Source of the DNA: Mycolicibacter sp. MU0102
GTDB taxonomy: Bacteria > Actinomycetota > Actinomycetes > Mycobacteriales > Mycobacteriaceae
Length of the DNA stretch: 64,000 bases
Assembly: GCF_963378105.1 (NCBI RefSeq)
Contig: NZ_OY726398.1
Coordinates: 2,418,001 to 2,482,000 of the forward strand
Direction: 5' to 3'
A program made the translations under genes and the position numbers. Below the pieces are notes generated by a model that did no database searches, was not told the DNA's origin, and was given only the letters and a program-made list of their open reading frames with translations. The first letter of the stretch is position 1, and every line of letters begins with the position of its first letter. This document shows positions 56,378 through 64,000 of the stretch, piece after piece.

Positions 56378-57142
56378 GTGATGCCCGCCGCGACCCGAAT
56401 CCCGCAGGTGCTGCGTGGCGCCTGGTCGGCATTCATCGCCACAGCGCGCCAAGTGGCGCTACGACGCTTGGCGTTGACCACGGCGGTCGTCTTGAGCCTG
56501 GTCGCGGTGGCACTGCTGGTCCCCGTGCCCTCGGCGGTGCAACTGCGGGACTGGGCGCAGACGTTGGGGCCGTGGTTTCCGGTGGCGTTTCTGGTTGCGC
56601 ACACCGTCGTCACGGTGTTCCCCTTCCCGCGGACCGCGTTCACCCTGGCCGCCGGCCTGCTGTTCGGCCCCTGGCTGGGTGTTCTGCTGGCGGTGGTGGC
56701 CAGCGCGCTGAGCGCCGTGGGTGTGCTGATCCTGATGCGGGTGTTCGGTTGGCAGTTGAGCCGGGTGGTGCGTCATCCGCGGCTCGACTCACTCGACGCC
56801 CGCCTTCGTCAGCGCGGATGGCCCGCCGTGGTGTCGCTGCGGTTGATTCCGGCGATCCCGTTCTCGGTGATCAACTACGCCGCCGGTGCCTCGGCGGTGC
56901 GACTGGTGCCGTACTCGGTGGCCACCCTGATAGGTCTGCTGCCGGGCACGGCCGCGGTGGTGGTGCTCGGCGACGCCCTGACCGGTGAGGTGAGCCCGCT
57001 GCTGTTCGCGGTTTCGGCGTGCACCGCCGCGGTCGGGGTGGCACTGCTTGTCTACGAGGTGCGCTCGCACCGCGCACACCGGCCCGAGGCCGGCCCCCAA
57101 GCCCGCGAACTCGACCCGGCCGAACCGGTGACCATCGGCTGA
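56378..57142 (+). CDS. TVP38/TMEM64 (DedA-like, SNARE-associated) membrane protein
   Basis: 254 aa from GTG 56378 (ATG 56381 possible). About six hydrophobic segments; the family core is FPRTAFTLAAGLLFGPWLGVLLA and the re-entrant RLIPAIPFSVINYAAG motif (FPxT..GxxFG...R.IP..PF..NY). Ortholog by position of M. tuberculosis Rv1491c. Family members are implicated in lipid scrambling/transport across the membrane; the role here is unproved. TACTCT (56364-56369) fits a -10 element with near-leaderless spacing. Confidence 0.9.
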   Translation: MMPAATRIPQVLRGAWSAFIATARQVALRRLALTTAVVLSLVAVALLVPVPSAVQLRDWAQTLGPWFPVAFLVAHTVVTVFPFPRTAFTLAAGLLFGPWLGVLLAVVASALSAVGVLILMRVFGWQLSRVVRHPRLDSLDARLRQRGWPAVVSLRLIPAIPFSVINYAAGASAVRLVPYSVATLIGLLPGTAAVVVLGDALTGEVSPLLFAVSACTAAVGVALLVYEVRSHRAHRPEAGPQARELDPAEPVTIG

Positions 57143-57224
57143 TCACTGCGACTCAGACCCAGACGTGATCGGCGAATCAGGCGTACCTTTCAGGCAATAA
57201 GCTGATCTAACGTTGGGGCTTCTG

Positions 57225-57524
57225 ATGCGCAGGTGGCGGCGACGATCGTCGCAGGGAACCGAATCGGCGAACGTGCTCGCCGACTTGGCGCCGGGCCAGC
57301 GGGCCACCATCGTCGGTGCCGCATTGCACGCCCCGCCGGCGGTGGCAAATCGACTGCGTCAGCTCGGATTCCGCCCCGCCGCCCGCGTCGACGTGGTGCG
57401 CCGGGCCCCGCTGGGCGATCCCACCATCTACCGCGTGCAAGACACCGAACTGTGTCTGCGGCGCCGGGAAGCCCGGCTGATCGAGATCGACCCGGAAATC
57501 GATGCGTGCGGTGGTCAGCGATGA
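57225..57524 (+). CDS. feoA: ferrous iron transport protein A
   Basis: 99 aa from ATG 57225; a TTG at 57213 lies inside a probable -10 (TAACGT, 57208-57213), so the shorter form is chosen. The SH3-like FeoA domain spans about residues 15-90 with LADLAPGQRATIV and NRLRQLGFRPAARVDVV, and a basic N-terminal tail MRRWRRR. FeoA is a small cytosolic partner of FeoB. Its stop overlaps the feoB start (ATGA), so translation is coupled. No IdeR iron box could be recognised upstream. Confidence 0.9.
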   Translation: MRRWRRRSSQGTESANVLADLAPGQRATIVGAALHAPPAVANRLRQLGFRPAARVDVVRRAPLGDPTIYRVQDTELCLRRREARLIEIDPEIDACGGQR

Positions 57525-59434
57525 CCGACTGCCACGAGGACAGGGCCACAGCCGTAAATGTGACGCCGGCACAGCGGATCGCGCTGGTCGGAAGCCCGAA
57601 CGCCGGCAAGACCAGCCTGTTCAATCACCTGACCGGGCTGCGCGCCAAGACCGGTAACTATCCGGGCGTCACGGTGGGGCGCAGCGTCGGGGTGGTGACC
57701 GTCGGCGGTGTCGACGTGGCGATCGAAGACCTGCCCGGCACCTACAGCCTGGACCCGATCAGCCCGGACGAACAGGTTGTTGTCGACGTGTTGGCGGGCG
57801 GAATCAACGGAATCGGCCGGCCCGACGCGATCGTGTTGGTCGCCGACGCCACCACACTGCGCCGCTCCATCACCTTGGTGGGCCAGGTATTGCGCCTGGA
57901 CCTTCCCACCCTGTTAGTGCTCACCATGACCGACGAATTGCGTTCGCGCCGCGGTGGAGTCGACGTGGAAGCCCTTGCGGCCGCGATCGGAGTACCGGTC
58001 CTCGCCGTCATCGCCAACCGCGGCGCCGGCATCGAGGGCCTACGCGCCCTGTTGGGCTCCAGTGATACCTGGTCACGGCCTGCGGTACTGCCGCCGTCGG
58101 AGACCGAGGCGCTCGATGCGTGGGGCGCCTCGGTGCTCTCGGCCGCGGACTACGTTGCCCCGCAACGGGATCAGCGGACCGCCCGGATCGATGGCTTGGT
58201 CCTGCACCCACTGTGGGGCATCGTGGTCTTCTTCACGGTCATGTTCGCGTTCTTCCAGATCATCTTCACCGTCGCCGCCCCGCTGCAGGACCGGATCGCC
58301 GCCGGGCTCGACTGGTTGGGATCGCAGGTCAACAGCCACTTCGGCGGCACGGTGGTTGGCGGTCTGATCGGCGACGGGGTGATCGGCGGCGTCGGCACCG
58401 TGTTGCAGTTTCTTCCGCAGATTGTGTTGCTGTTCCTACTGATTGCACTGCTGGAGAATGTCGGCTACATGTCACGTGCCGCATTCCTGATGGATCGTGT
58501 CATGGCCCGAACCGGACTGGAAGGTCGCGCGTTCGTGGCGATGCTGTCCTCGTTCGCCTGCGCAGTCCCCGGGATCATGGCAACACGCACACTGCCGTCA
58601 TCGCGTGATCGGATCGCCACCATCATCAGCGCGCCCTTTATGACGTGCTCCGCTCGGCTGCCGGTCTACACCCTGCTCGTCGGGCTCCTGGTGGCACCAC
58701 AGACGCGCTGGTGGGGCTTCAGCGCGCAGGGTGTCACCATGTTCCTGCTGTATCTGGGCGGTGGCACCTCGGCGCTGCTGGCCGCAGCAGTGTTCAAGTC
58801 GACGATCCTGCGCAGCGACCTGCTGCCGTTCACCATGGAACTGCCGCCGTATCGCTTCCCCTCGCCCACTGCGGTTCTCATCGCGATGTGGAACGCGGCG
58901 AAGATCTTCTTGCGTAAGGCCGGAACCGTCATCCTGGCCACCTCGCTGGTGCTGTGGGTGTTGATGAATCTGCCCACCCGTGGCGCCGAGACGGCAGCGC
59001 TGCCAGCACCCGACGCCACCGCCTACGTCCTGGACCACAGCTACGCCGCGGGCATCGGGAGGGCGATCGAGCCGGTTTTTGCGCCCCTGGGCTTCGACTG
59101 GCGCACCAACATTGCGCTCGTGGGGTCACTGTCGGCCCGGGAGGTGTTCGTGTCCACGCTCGGGCAGGTGTCGGCGGCGACCAACCCCACCGACCCGCAC
59201 CAGGCGCTGCTGTCGATGTCCGACGACAACGGCCGGCGAGTGTTCACCGCACCGACGGTCATCGCGCTGATGGTGTATTTCATGTTCGCGCTGCAGTGCA
59301 TGTCCACTGTCGCGGTCATGCGCCGAGAGACCAATTCCTGGCGATGGCCGGCCTTCTCCTTCGGCTACATGTTCGTCTTGGCCTGGGTGATGGCGTTCGC
59401 CGCCCGGTCGATCGCGTCAGGCCTGGGCGCATGA
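57521..59434 (+). CDS. feoB: ferrous iron transporter B
   Basis: 637 aa. N-terminal G domain (about 20-190) with G1 ALVGSPNAGKTSLFN, G2 GVTV, G3 DLPGTYSLDP and a G4-like TMTDE. The C-terminal membrane domain carries the gate motif SFACAVPGIMATRTLPSS and several TM helices, ending with LAWVMAFAARSIASG. It imports Fe(II) across the inner membrane. It is shorter than the 773-aa E. coli protein, mainly in the linker and C-terminal part. Start ATG 57521 overlaps feoA; the stop overlaps the NifU-like gene (ATGA). This operon is not part of the M. tuberculosis gene order at this position. Confidence 0.96.
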   Translation: MTDCHEDRATAVNVTPAQRIALVGSPNAGKTSLFNHLTGLRAKTGNYPGVTVGRSVGVVTVGGVDVAIEDLPGTYSLDPISPDEQVVVDVLAGGINGIGRPDAIVLVADATTLRRSITLVGQVLRLDLPTLLVLTMTDELRSRRGGVDVEALAAAIGVPVLAVIANRGAGIEGLRALLGSSDTWSRPAVLPPSETEALDAWGASVLSAADYVAPQRDQRTARIDGLVLHPLWGIVVFFTVMFAFFQIIFTVAAPLQDRIAAGLDWLGSQVNSHFGGTVVGGLIGDGVIGGVGTVLQFLPQIVLLFLLIALLENVGYMSRAAFLMDRVMARTGLEGRAFVAMLSSFACAVPGIMATRTLPSSRDRIATIISAPFMTCSARLPVYTLLVGLLVAPQTRWWGFSAQGVTMFLLYLGGGTSALLAAAVFKSTILRSDLLPFTMELPPYRFPSPTAVLIAMWNAAKIFLRKAGTVILATSLVLWVLMNLPTRGAETAALPAPDATAYVLDHSYAAGIGRAIEPVFAPLGFDWRTNIALVGSLSAREVFVSTLGQVSAATNPTDPHQALLSMSDDNGRRVFTAPTVIALMVYFMFALQCMSTVAVMRRETNSWRWPAFSFGYMFVLAWVMAFAARSIASGLGA

Positions 59435-60033
59435 TCCCCATGCATGCGGTGGCCACCGCTGACCCGCAACGGGTGCGGTGGGTGGTCGACCACGACCGTA
59501 TGCCCGCAGCCGGGCGGGTCCAGCAGGCTCCCGGCCGGCTGGGTGAGCTGCGGGACGACGGCGTCATCGACGAGCTGACGGTGGCCGGATCGGAGATCAC
59601 GATCACGCTGAGCCGCCAGCAGAATTGGCGGGCTCGCGGCGAGGAGATCCGCGCCGCACTCGACGAAGCGTTGCGAACACCGGCCGGCTGGCGGGTCGCC
59701 CCCGCCGAGCGCACCGGCGACCTGACGCGGGCAGCCCAGGAACTGCTGGACGGGCCGATCGGCGATATCGCCGCGTCGCACGGCGGCGCGATCGAGCTGG
59801 TCGAGGTGACCGGCGACCAGGTGCGGGTGCGGATGTCCGGCGCCTGCCACGGCTGCCCCGCCTCGGAATCGACGCTGTATGACCGACTGCAACGCGAACT
59901 TCGCCGGCGGTTCGGCGACCAGGTCACGGTTCTGGTGGACAACCCGTCGGCTGCGGTGTCTGTCGGCAAGACGCTGTTGGCTTTGTTCGTCCGCCCGACG
60001 CAGGACCCGCCGCGCCGGCGGAGCCGCGGGTAG
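59431..60033 (+). CDS. NifU C-terminal-domain protein in a feo operon
   Basis: 200 aa. The second half (about 95-185) is a NifU/NfuA-type Fe-S scaffold domain: GPIGDIAASHGGAIELVEV, then RMSGACHGCPASESTLY with the CxxC cluster-binding pair. The N-terminal half (VVDHDRMPAAGRVQQ... TITLSRQQNW) is not recognised. ATG 59431 overlaps the feoB stop by 4 nt, so it is the third feo gene, where FeoC would sit in enterobacteria. It could receive imported iron for cluster assembly or act as an Fe-S sensor of FeoB; both are inference. Confidence 0.88.
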   Translation: MIPMHAVATADPQRVRWVVDHDRMPAAGRVQQAPGRLGELRDDGVIDELTVAGSEITITLSRQQNWRARGEEIRAALDEALRTPAGWRVAPAERTGDLTRAAQELLDGPIGDIAASHGGAIELVEVTGDQVRVRMSGACHGCPASESTLYDRLQRELRRRFGDQVTVLVDNPSAAVSVGKTLLALFVRPTQDPPRRRSRG

Positions 60034-60034
60034 C

Positions 60035-60514
60035 GTGCTGAAGATGCCGTCCTTGGCCGACACGGTCAGCCGACTGCTGAGTTCACGACGGCTGATGCGC
60101 GCCCCGATCTGGCTGTATCGCGCGCGACTCGGCGCCCTCTTCGGCCAGCGCCTGTTGATGCTCGAACACGTCGGACGCAAGACGGGCGTGCGCCGCCGCG
60201 TCGTCCTCGAAGTCATCGACCACGCCGCCGGCGACAGCTATGTGGTGGCATCGGGCTTTGGGCGGCGCGCTCAATGGTTTCGCAACATCCGCGCCAACCC
60301 CCGGGTACGGGTTTACGCCGGGAGCAGCGCCGCGGTACCGGCCACCGCCCGGGTACTGGAGCAGGCCGAAGCAGACCGGGTGCTGGGCCACTACATCGAG
60401 CGCCACCCCCGCACGTGGGAGAAGTTCAGCGCGGTGCTCGAGAAGACGCTGGGCGAAGCGGTAACCCCTCCCAACACGCCGCTGCCGCTGGTCGAATTGC
60501 GCCCGGACCGATAG
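60035..60514 (+). CDS. DDN-family (F420-dependent nitroreductase-like) protein
   Basis: 159 aa from GTG 60035 (ATG 60044 possible). Split beta-barrel protein with LLMLEHVGRKTGVRRRVVLEV near residue 45 and YVVASGFGRRAQWFRNIRANP near 75, the hallmark G(R/K)KTG and W..N(I/L)..NP of deazaflavin-dependent oxidoreductases (PF04075 type). Such proteins use or bind F420 and occur in many copies in mycobacteria. It starts 1 nt after the NifU-like stop and may be read through from the feo operon. Substrate unknown. Confidence 0.9.
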   Translation: MLKMPSLADTVSRLLSSRRLMRAPIWLYRARLGALFGQRLLMLEHVGRKTGVRRRVVLEVIDHAAGDSYVVASGFGRRAQWFRNIRANPRVRVYAGSSAAVPATARVLEQAEADRVLGHYIERHPRTWEKFSAVLEKTLGEAVTPPNTPLPLVELRPDR

Positions 60515-60618
60515 CGCATCGGCAAACAACACGAAGCCCTCATTAATCCAGCAACAATTCGGTGAAACCCGCGTGCGATTAGCGGGCGCAAGACTCTGCG
60601 CCGTTACAGTCATCTTTA

Positions 60619-60635
60619 GTGCCATGTGCTGGCAC
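60619..60635. promoter_or_regulatory. inverted repeat upstream of the aquaporin gene
   Basis: GTGCCA (60619-60624) and TGGCAC (60630-60635) around a 5-nt centre, about 46 nt before ATG 60681. Candidate operator or leader hairpin; weak by itself. Confidence 0.3.
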
Positions 60636-60680
60636 AGCACAAATTGGACAAGTGCTCGACGGAGTGAAGGGACCGGATCA

Positions 60681-61364
60681 ATGGCTGATCGGAACGCCTC
60701 GGTGCGCAAATATTTGACCGAAATGATCGGCACGTTCGTTTTCATGTTCGCTGTGCTCGGCATCGTCTTGTCCGGCACCGAATGCGTCGCTGCCACCGCG
60801 CTGGGCATCGGCTCGGTGCTGATGGTGATGGTCTATGCCAGTGGGCACATCTCGGGCGGCCACCTGAACCCAGCCGTCTCCGTGGCCGCGTATTTGCGGG
60901 GCGCGCTGCCATTGGGCGACCTGGGGCCTTACATCGTTGCCCAGTTGGTCGGTGCACTCGCCGCGTTCGGTGTGGGATTCGGGTTGTGGCACGACAAGTA
61001 CGCGACCGGAACACTTGATTTGACCGGCACCGTCTGGCCCGCATTCCTGGCCGAATTAGTATTCACATTCGCGCTGTGTTACGTGGTTTTGCACACCGCA
61101 ACCAGCAAAGACAGTGCCGGCAACAGCTTCTACGGTCTGGCGATCGGATTCGTGGTGACCGTCGGCGTGGTGGCGGTCGGCGCGATCTCGGGCGGCGCGT
61201 TCAACCCGGCCATCACCTTCGGCCTGATGCTGTCGGGGATCTTCGCCTGGAAATTCCTCTGGGTCTACCTGATCGCCCAGCTGCTCGGCGCGGTGGTGGC
61301 CGCCTACGCCTACAAGGCGACCACCCTCGACGAGCACACCGCCGCCTCCTCCCGCAGAGGCTAG
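60681..61364 (+). CDS. aquaporin / glycerol facilitator family (MIP) channel
   Basis: 227 aa, six TM helices and two NPA half-helices: SGGHLNPAVSVAAYL and SGGAFNPAITFGLML. ATG 60681 is chosen because AAGGGA lies about 10 nt upstream and the family N-terminus (RKYLTEMIGTFVFMF) follows; upstream starts at 60573 extend into non-coding sequence. Passive water or small-solute channel in the inner membrane. Convergent with the DoxX-like gene 12 nt away. No counterpart is known at this position in M. tuberculosis. Confidence 0.94.
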   Translation: MADRNASVRKYLTEMIGTFVFMFAVLGIVLSGTECVAATALGIGSVLMVMVYASGHISGGHLNPAVSVAAYLRGALPLGDLGPYIVAQLVGALAAFGVGFGLWHDKYATGTLDLTGTVWPAFLAELVFTFALCYVVLHTATSKDSAGNSFYGLAIGFVVTVGVVAVGAISGGAFNPAITFGLMLSGIFAWKFLWVYLIAQLLGAVVAAYAYKATTLDEHTAASSRRG

Positions 61365-61376
61365 AAAGCGCCGGCG

Positions 61377-61760
61377 CTACGACTCCAGGGCCCGTACCCC
61401 GCCCCCGGCGGTGTGCGGGCCCTGGGCCGTCATCGCGGCGAACACCATCAGCAGCAGAACTGCGGGCACGATGTTGGCGATCCGGTTACGCACACGCAGG
61501 TGGATGCCCAGCGCCCCGGCGAAATACAACGTCAACAATCCGGTGGCGAGCCGGGCGACGGCCGGGAAGCGGAATACCGATGCCAGCCCCAACGCGGTGG
61601 CGGCTTTGGCCACCGGGACCGCCCAGCGGACCTCCTCGGGAATCCGCATGGCATCCATGTTCTTGGCGACATAGGGCACCGGGATCGCCGAGGCCACGGC
61701 GTCTCCGGCGAGGAATGCGGCCAGCGCCGCGTAGGTCGGCCGTGCCGTCAGCGCACTCAC
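61377..61760 (-). CDS. DoxX-like small membrane protein
   Basis: 127 aa with about four hydrophobic segments (YAALAAFLAGDAVAS, PVAKAATALGLASVF, RLATGLLTLYFAGALGI, IVPAVLLLMVFAAMT), the pattern of DoxX/DUF4267-type proteins. The GTG start overlaps the band 7 gene stop (GTGA), so it is the third gene of NfeD - band 7 - DoxX. A membrane redox or structural role is known for some DoxX proteins; none is shown here. Confidence 0.8.
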   Translation of the reverse strand: MSALTARPTYAALAAFLAGDAVASAIPVPYVAKNMDAMRIPEEVRWAVPVAKAATALGLASVFRFPAVARLATGLLTLYFAGALGIHLRVRNRIANIVPAVLLLMVFAAMTAQGPHTAGGGVRALES

Positions 61761-62902
61761 GCCGGACCGGGATCGAGCTGCGCCGGCAACACGCCCTCGA
61801 CCGGCTTGCGCGCATCGGCCTCCGCCTTGGCCACTGCCTGGGCGATCGCCGGGTCGGTCTGGGTGGTGAACCAGTCGGCGACTTCGTCGCTGTCGTCCTC
61901 CGATCGGTGCCGCGGCTCGTCGTCGGGTGACGGCTGGTAGCGGAAAACCCCGTCCTCGCCGGGAGCACCGAGCAGCTTGGTGAAGCCCTGCAGGGCCGTG
62001 CCGAAATCACTAGGCACCACCCACACCTTGTTGGCCTCGCCGCGGGCCATCTCCGGCAGCACCTGCAGATACTGGTAGGCCAGCAATTCGGGGGTGGGCC
62101 GGGCGGCCTTGATCGCCGCGAAGGTCTTCTCGATCGCTTTGGCCTGGCCCTGGGCCTGCAGGTAGGCGGCGGCGCGTTCACCTTGGGCCCGCAGCATCGT
62201 GGATTGCCGGTCGGCCTCGGCGGCCAGGATCGCCGCCTGCTTGGCGCCCTCGGCAGTCAGGATCTCGGACTGCTTCTGGCCCTCGGCCTGTTTGATCGCG
62301 GCCTCGCGCTGGCCCTCGGCGGTCAAGATCATGGCCCGCTTCTCGCGGTCGGCCTTCATCTGCTTCTCCATCGACGCCTGGATCGACGGCGGCGGGTCGA
62401 TGCTGCGCAGCTCCACCCGGGCCACCCGCAGACCCCACCGCCCGGTCGCCTCGTCGAGCACGCCGCGCAGCTGGCTGTTGATCACCTCGCGGGAGGTCAA
62501 CGTCTGCTCCAACGTCATCCCGCCGACCACGTTGCGCAGCGTCGTGGTGGTCAGCTGTTCCACACCGACGATGTAGTTGCTGATCTCATAGACCGCGGCC
62601 TTGGGGTTGGTGACCTGGAAGTAGACGACGGTGTCGATGTTGAGCGTCAGGTTGTCCTCGGTGATCACCGGCTGAGGCGGGAACGACACCACCCGTTCAC
62701 GCAGGTCGATGCGGGCCCGCACCCGGTCGATGAACGGAACCAGCAGGGTCAGCTGACCACTGACGGTGCGGCTGTAGCGGCCGAGTCGCTCGATCACCGC
62801 CGCCTCGGCCTGCGGGATCAGCGCGACCGACTTGGCGACCACGATCACCGCGAACACCACCAACACGGCCAGCAGCAACAGCCCGGTTGTGACGCCTTCC
62901 AT
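61757..62902 (-). CDS. SPFH/band 7 (stomatin-like) membrane protein, Rv1488-like
   Basis: 381 aa. One N-terminal TM (LLLLAVLVVFAVIVVAKS), then the band 7 domain (about 30-190; IPQAEAAVIERLGRYSRT, VPFIDRVRARIDLRE, VVGGMTLEQTLTSREVIN), then a long Ala/Gln/Glu coiled coil (about 190-275) and a charged C-terminal tail. Such proteins form oligomeric membrane scaffolds and pair with NfeD proteins, whose gene ends 14 nt upstream. Matches M. tuberculosis Rv1488 by position and family. Confidence 0.94.
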   Translation of the reverse strand: MEGVTTGLLLLAVLVVFAVIVVAKSVALIPQAEAAVIERLGRYSRTVSGQLTLLVPFIDRVRARIDLRERVVSFPPQPVITEDNLTLNIDTVVYFQVTNPKAAVYEISNYIVGVEQLTTTTLRNVVGGMTLEQTLTSREVINSQLRGVLDEATGRWGLRVARVELRSIDPPPSIQASMEKQMKADREKRAMILTAEGQREAAIKQAEGQKQSEILTAEGAKQAAILAAEADRQSTMLRAQGERAAAYLQAQGQAKAIEKTFAAIKAARPTPELLAYQYLQVLPEMARGEANKVWVVPSDFGTALQGFTKLLGAPGEDGVFRYQPSPDDEPRHRSEDDSDEVADWFTTQTDPAIAQAVAKAEADARKPVEGVLPAQLDPGPA

Positions 62903-62916
62903 GACGATTCCTTTCC

Positions 62917-63351
62917 TTACAAGATCTTGCCGACCACGGCGGTAGCGCCGTCGATGTGCATCACGGTGACCTGCTCACCCGGTTCGAAGACGTCGCCGTC
63001 GGTGAGCGCGCGGGCGGTCCACACCTCGCCGTTCAGCTTCACCCGCCCGCCGTGCTGTTCGACACGGTCGAGCACCAGGGCGGTCTTGCCCTGCAGCGCC
63101 AGTACGCCCGTTTCGCCGCCGGTTCCCGCCCACAGCCGGCGGCGCAGGGCGGGGCGCACCAAGACCAGCAACAGCACCGATACCACCAGGAACACCGCAC
63201 CGTCGGTCCACAGCGGCCAGTTGGTCAGGGCGCTGGCCCCCGCCGCCGACAACGCACCACCGGAGAGCATGAGCAGGAACATGTCACCCGTGAGGGCCTC
63301 GGCTCCTGCGAGCCCGAGTGCGAAGACCAACCAGATCAGGGCAGTCGGCAT
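62917..63351 (-). CDS. NfeD-like membrane protein, Rv1487-like
   Basis: 144 aa from ATG 63351. Two or three TM helices (TALIWLVFALGLAGAEAL, WTDGAVFLVVSVLLLVLV), then a C-terminal OB-fold (about 80-144; GKTALVLDRVEQHGGRVKLNGEVW...GEQVTVMHIDGATAVVGKI) as in short NfeD proteins that partner SPFH proteins. TATCCT lies 6 nt before the ATG, so translation should be leaderless. An upstream open frame to 63822 overlaps the divergent gene and is rejected. Confidence 0.92.
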   Translation of the reverse strand: MPTALIWLVFALGLAGAEALTGDMFLLMLSGGALSAAGASALTNWPLWTDGAVFLVVSVLLLVLVRPALRRRLWAGTGGETGVLALQGKTALVLDRVEQHGGRVKLNGEVWTARALTDGDVFEPGEQVTVMHIDGATAVVGKIL

Positions 63352-63357
63352 GCGGTC

Positions 63358-63363
63358 AGGATA
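63358..63363 (-). promoter_or_regulatory. -10 element (TATCCT) of the NfeD-band 7-DoxX operon
   Basis: TANNNT element on the minus strand with exactly 6 nt between it and ATG 63351, the standard arrangement for a mycobacterial leaderless transcript. Confidence 0.55.
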
Positions 63364-63430
63364 GCCCGAGAATCGCCAGAACCTGTGCGGTCCGGCGACG
63401 ACGCCGCGGGCAACTACACTGCCTTGCATC

Positions 63431-64000
63431 ATGTGGTGCCCGAGTACTTCCCTGTCGGTGTGGGCCAACGCCTGGCTTGCCGGCGTGGCCGCACCCGATG
63501 ATGTGTTGGACGCACTATCGGCTTGGGCGCCAGTGCAATCGGTCGCTGCCCACGATGCGGTCGTCGCGAGCCGCGTCGGCCTGTCATGGCCGGACGCGTG
63601 CGACAGCGGCGCGGCCGCCCTGCTGAAATTGGTGCGCGGCGCGGGGTCCTCGGCCGCCGCAGACGGCATTCGACCGGTGTTTCCGGTTCCCGGCGATGTC
63701 CGCGGGCTACCGGCTGGAACGATCTTTTCCCAGGAGGCGATCCTCGCCGGTGAGGCCGTTCTGATCGGCTCGTCCGATGCCTCACATCCGATCGGGCTGG
63801 TGCCGGCGTACACAGATGACACCGACGCCGACGCTGATTACGCCGCCGAGCTGTGCTGGACCGTGTTCCCACTGACCAGCATTCCGGCGAGCGAACAGGT
63901 CGATCTCGGTGACGCCGAGTATTCGTTGCGGTCGGCGGTGCGAACGGCGGCCGAAGCGTTGGGCTCCACCGGTTCGCGCTGGGCCGACTACGGCGTGGAG
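63431..64000 (+). CDS. conserved mycobacterial protein, Rv1486c-like (3' end outside window)
   Basis: 190 codons open to the window edge from ATG 63431 (MWCPSTSLSVWANAWLAG). No catalytic motif is recognised. The sequence is acidic with blocks such as LPAGTIFSQEAILAGEAVLIG and TVFPLTSIPASEQVDLGDAEYSLR. Divergent from the NfeD gene, as Rv1486c is from Rv1487 in M. tuberculosis, which is the basis for the name. TACACT (63415-63420) fits a -10 element 10 nt before the ATG. Function unknown. Confidence 0.8.
   Translation, partial: MWCPSTSLSVWANAWLAGVAAPDDVLDALSAWAPVQSVAAHDAVVASRVGLSWPDACDSGAAALLKLVRGAGSSAAADGIRPVFPVPGDVRGLPAGTIFSQEAILAGEAVLIGSSDASHPIGLVPAYTDDTDADADYAAELCWTVFPLTSIPASEQVDLGDAEYSLRSAVRTAAEALGSTGSRWADYGVE

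Noticed and set aside
57180..57225. IdeR iron box upstream of feoA
   Set aside because: Only scattered matches to the 19-bp consensus could be found; not enough to call.
58954..60033. Long open frame beginning inside feoB
   Set aside because: Only the part from ATG 59431 encodes a recognisable NifU-type protein; the upstream part is the shadow frame of feoB.

Overview
The window is GC-rich DNA from a Mycobacteriaceae chromosome. The evidence is an actinobacterial-type ileS T-box leader, an MmpL transporter, an FAAL/Pps-type lipid polyketide synthase operon with a PapA acyltransferase, a DDN-family F420-type protein, and gene order. Read as its reverse complement, the flanks follow the Mycobacterium tuberculosis order Rv1486c-Rv1487-Rv1488 ... 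mutA-mutB-meaB(Rv1496)-lipL(Rv1497) ... ileS(Rv1536). mazEF4 is missing, and a feoAB operon is present. The species cannot be named from the sequence alone.

Layout. 1-1445 is the 5' part of ileS (minus strand) with its T-box leader; a lipase and a hemerythrin-like gene follow. 3.1-7.7 kb holds an MmpL lipid transporter and a Baeyer-Villiger-type flavin monooxygenase (minus). 7.9-12.2 kb (plus) holds a membrane-anchored AurF-like diiron oxygenase, an Rv2952/Rv1523-type methyltransferase, a strong terminator, then a translationally coupled P450-SDR pair. 12.2-18.6 kb (minus) holds a hydrolase, two paralogous secreted proteins of unknown function and a flavodoxin/SRPBCC/nitroreductase operon. 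18.8-19.7 kb is an LCM-type methyltransferase.

19.6-48.2 kb is one 28.5-kb minus-strand operon: FAAL - PKS1 - PKS2 - PKS3 - PKS4 - PKS5 - PapA, with a TesA-like thioesterase just upstream. It is built like the phthiocerol (PDIM) machinery: a FadD26-type FAAL, a PpsA-like module with an N-terminal ACP (PKS2), a PpsE-like terminal module ending in a condensation-type domain (PKS5), and a PapA5-like acyltransferase. It differs in that no module has an enoylreductase, one DH has lost its catalytic residues, one KR lacks its catalytic serine, the ACP-first module is the second PKS gene, and no mas gene is present. With the FMO, diiron oxygenase, P450, SDR, two methyltransferases and MmpL nearby, the locus probably makes and exports a PDIM-related but distinct, more oxidised or unsaturated, acylated lipid. 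I regard this as the candidate undescribed system.

49.7-56.2 kb carries lipL, meaB, mutB and mutA (methylmalonyl-CoA mutase). 56.4-61.4 kb (plus) holds a TVP38-type membrane protein, feoA-feoB-NifU-like, a DDN-family protein and an aquaporin. 61.4-63.4 kb (minus) holds NfeD - band 7 - DoxX, and the window ends inside an Rv1486c-like gene.
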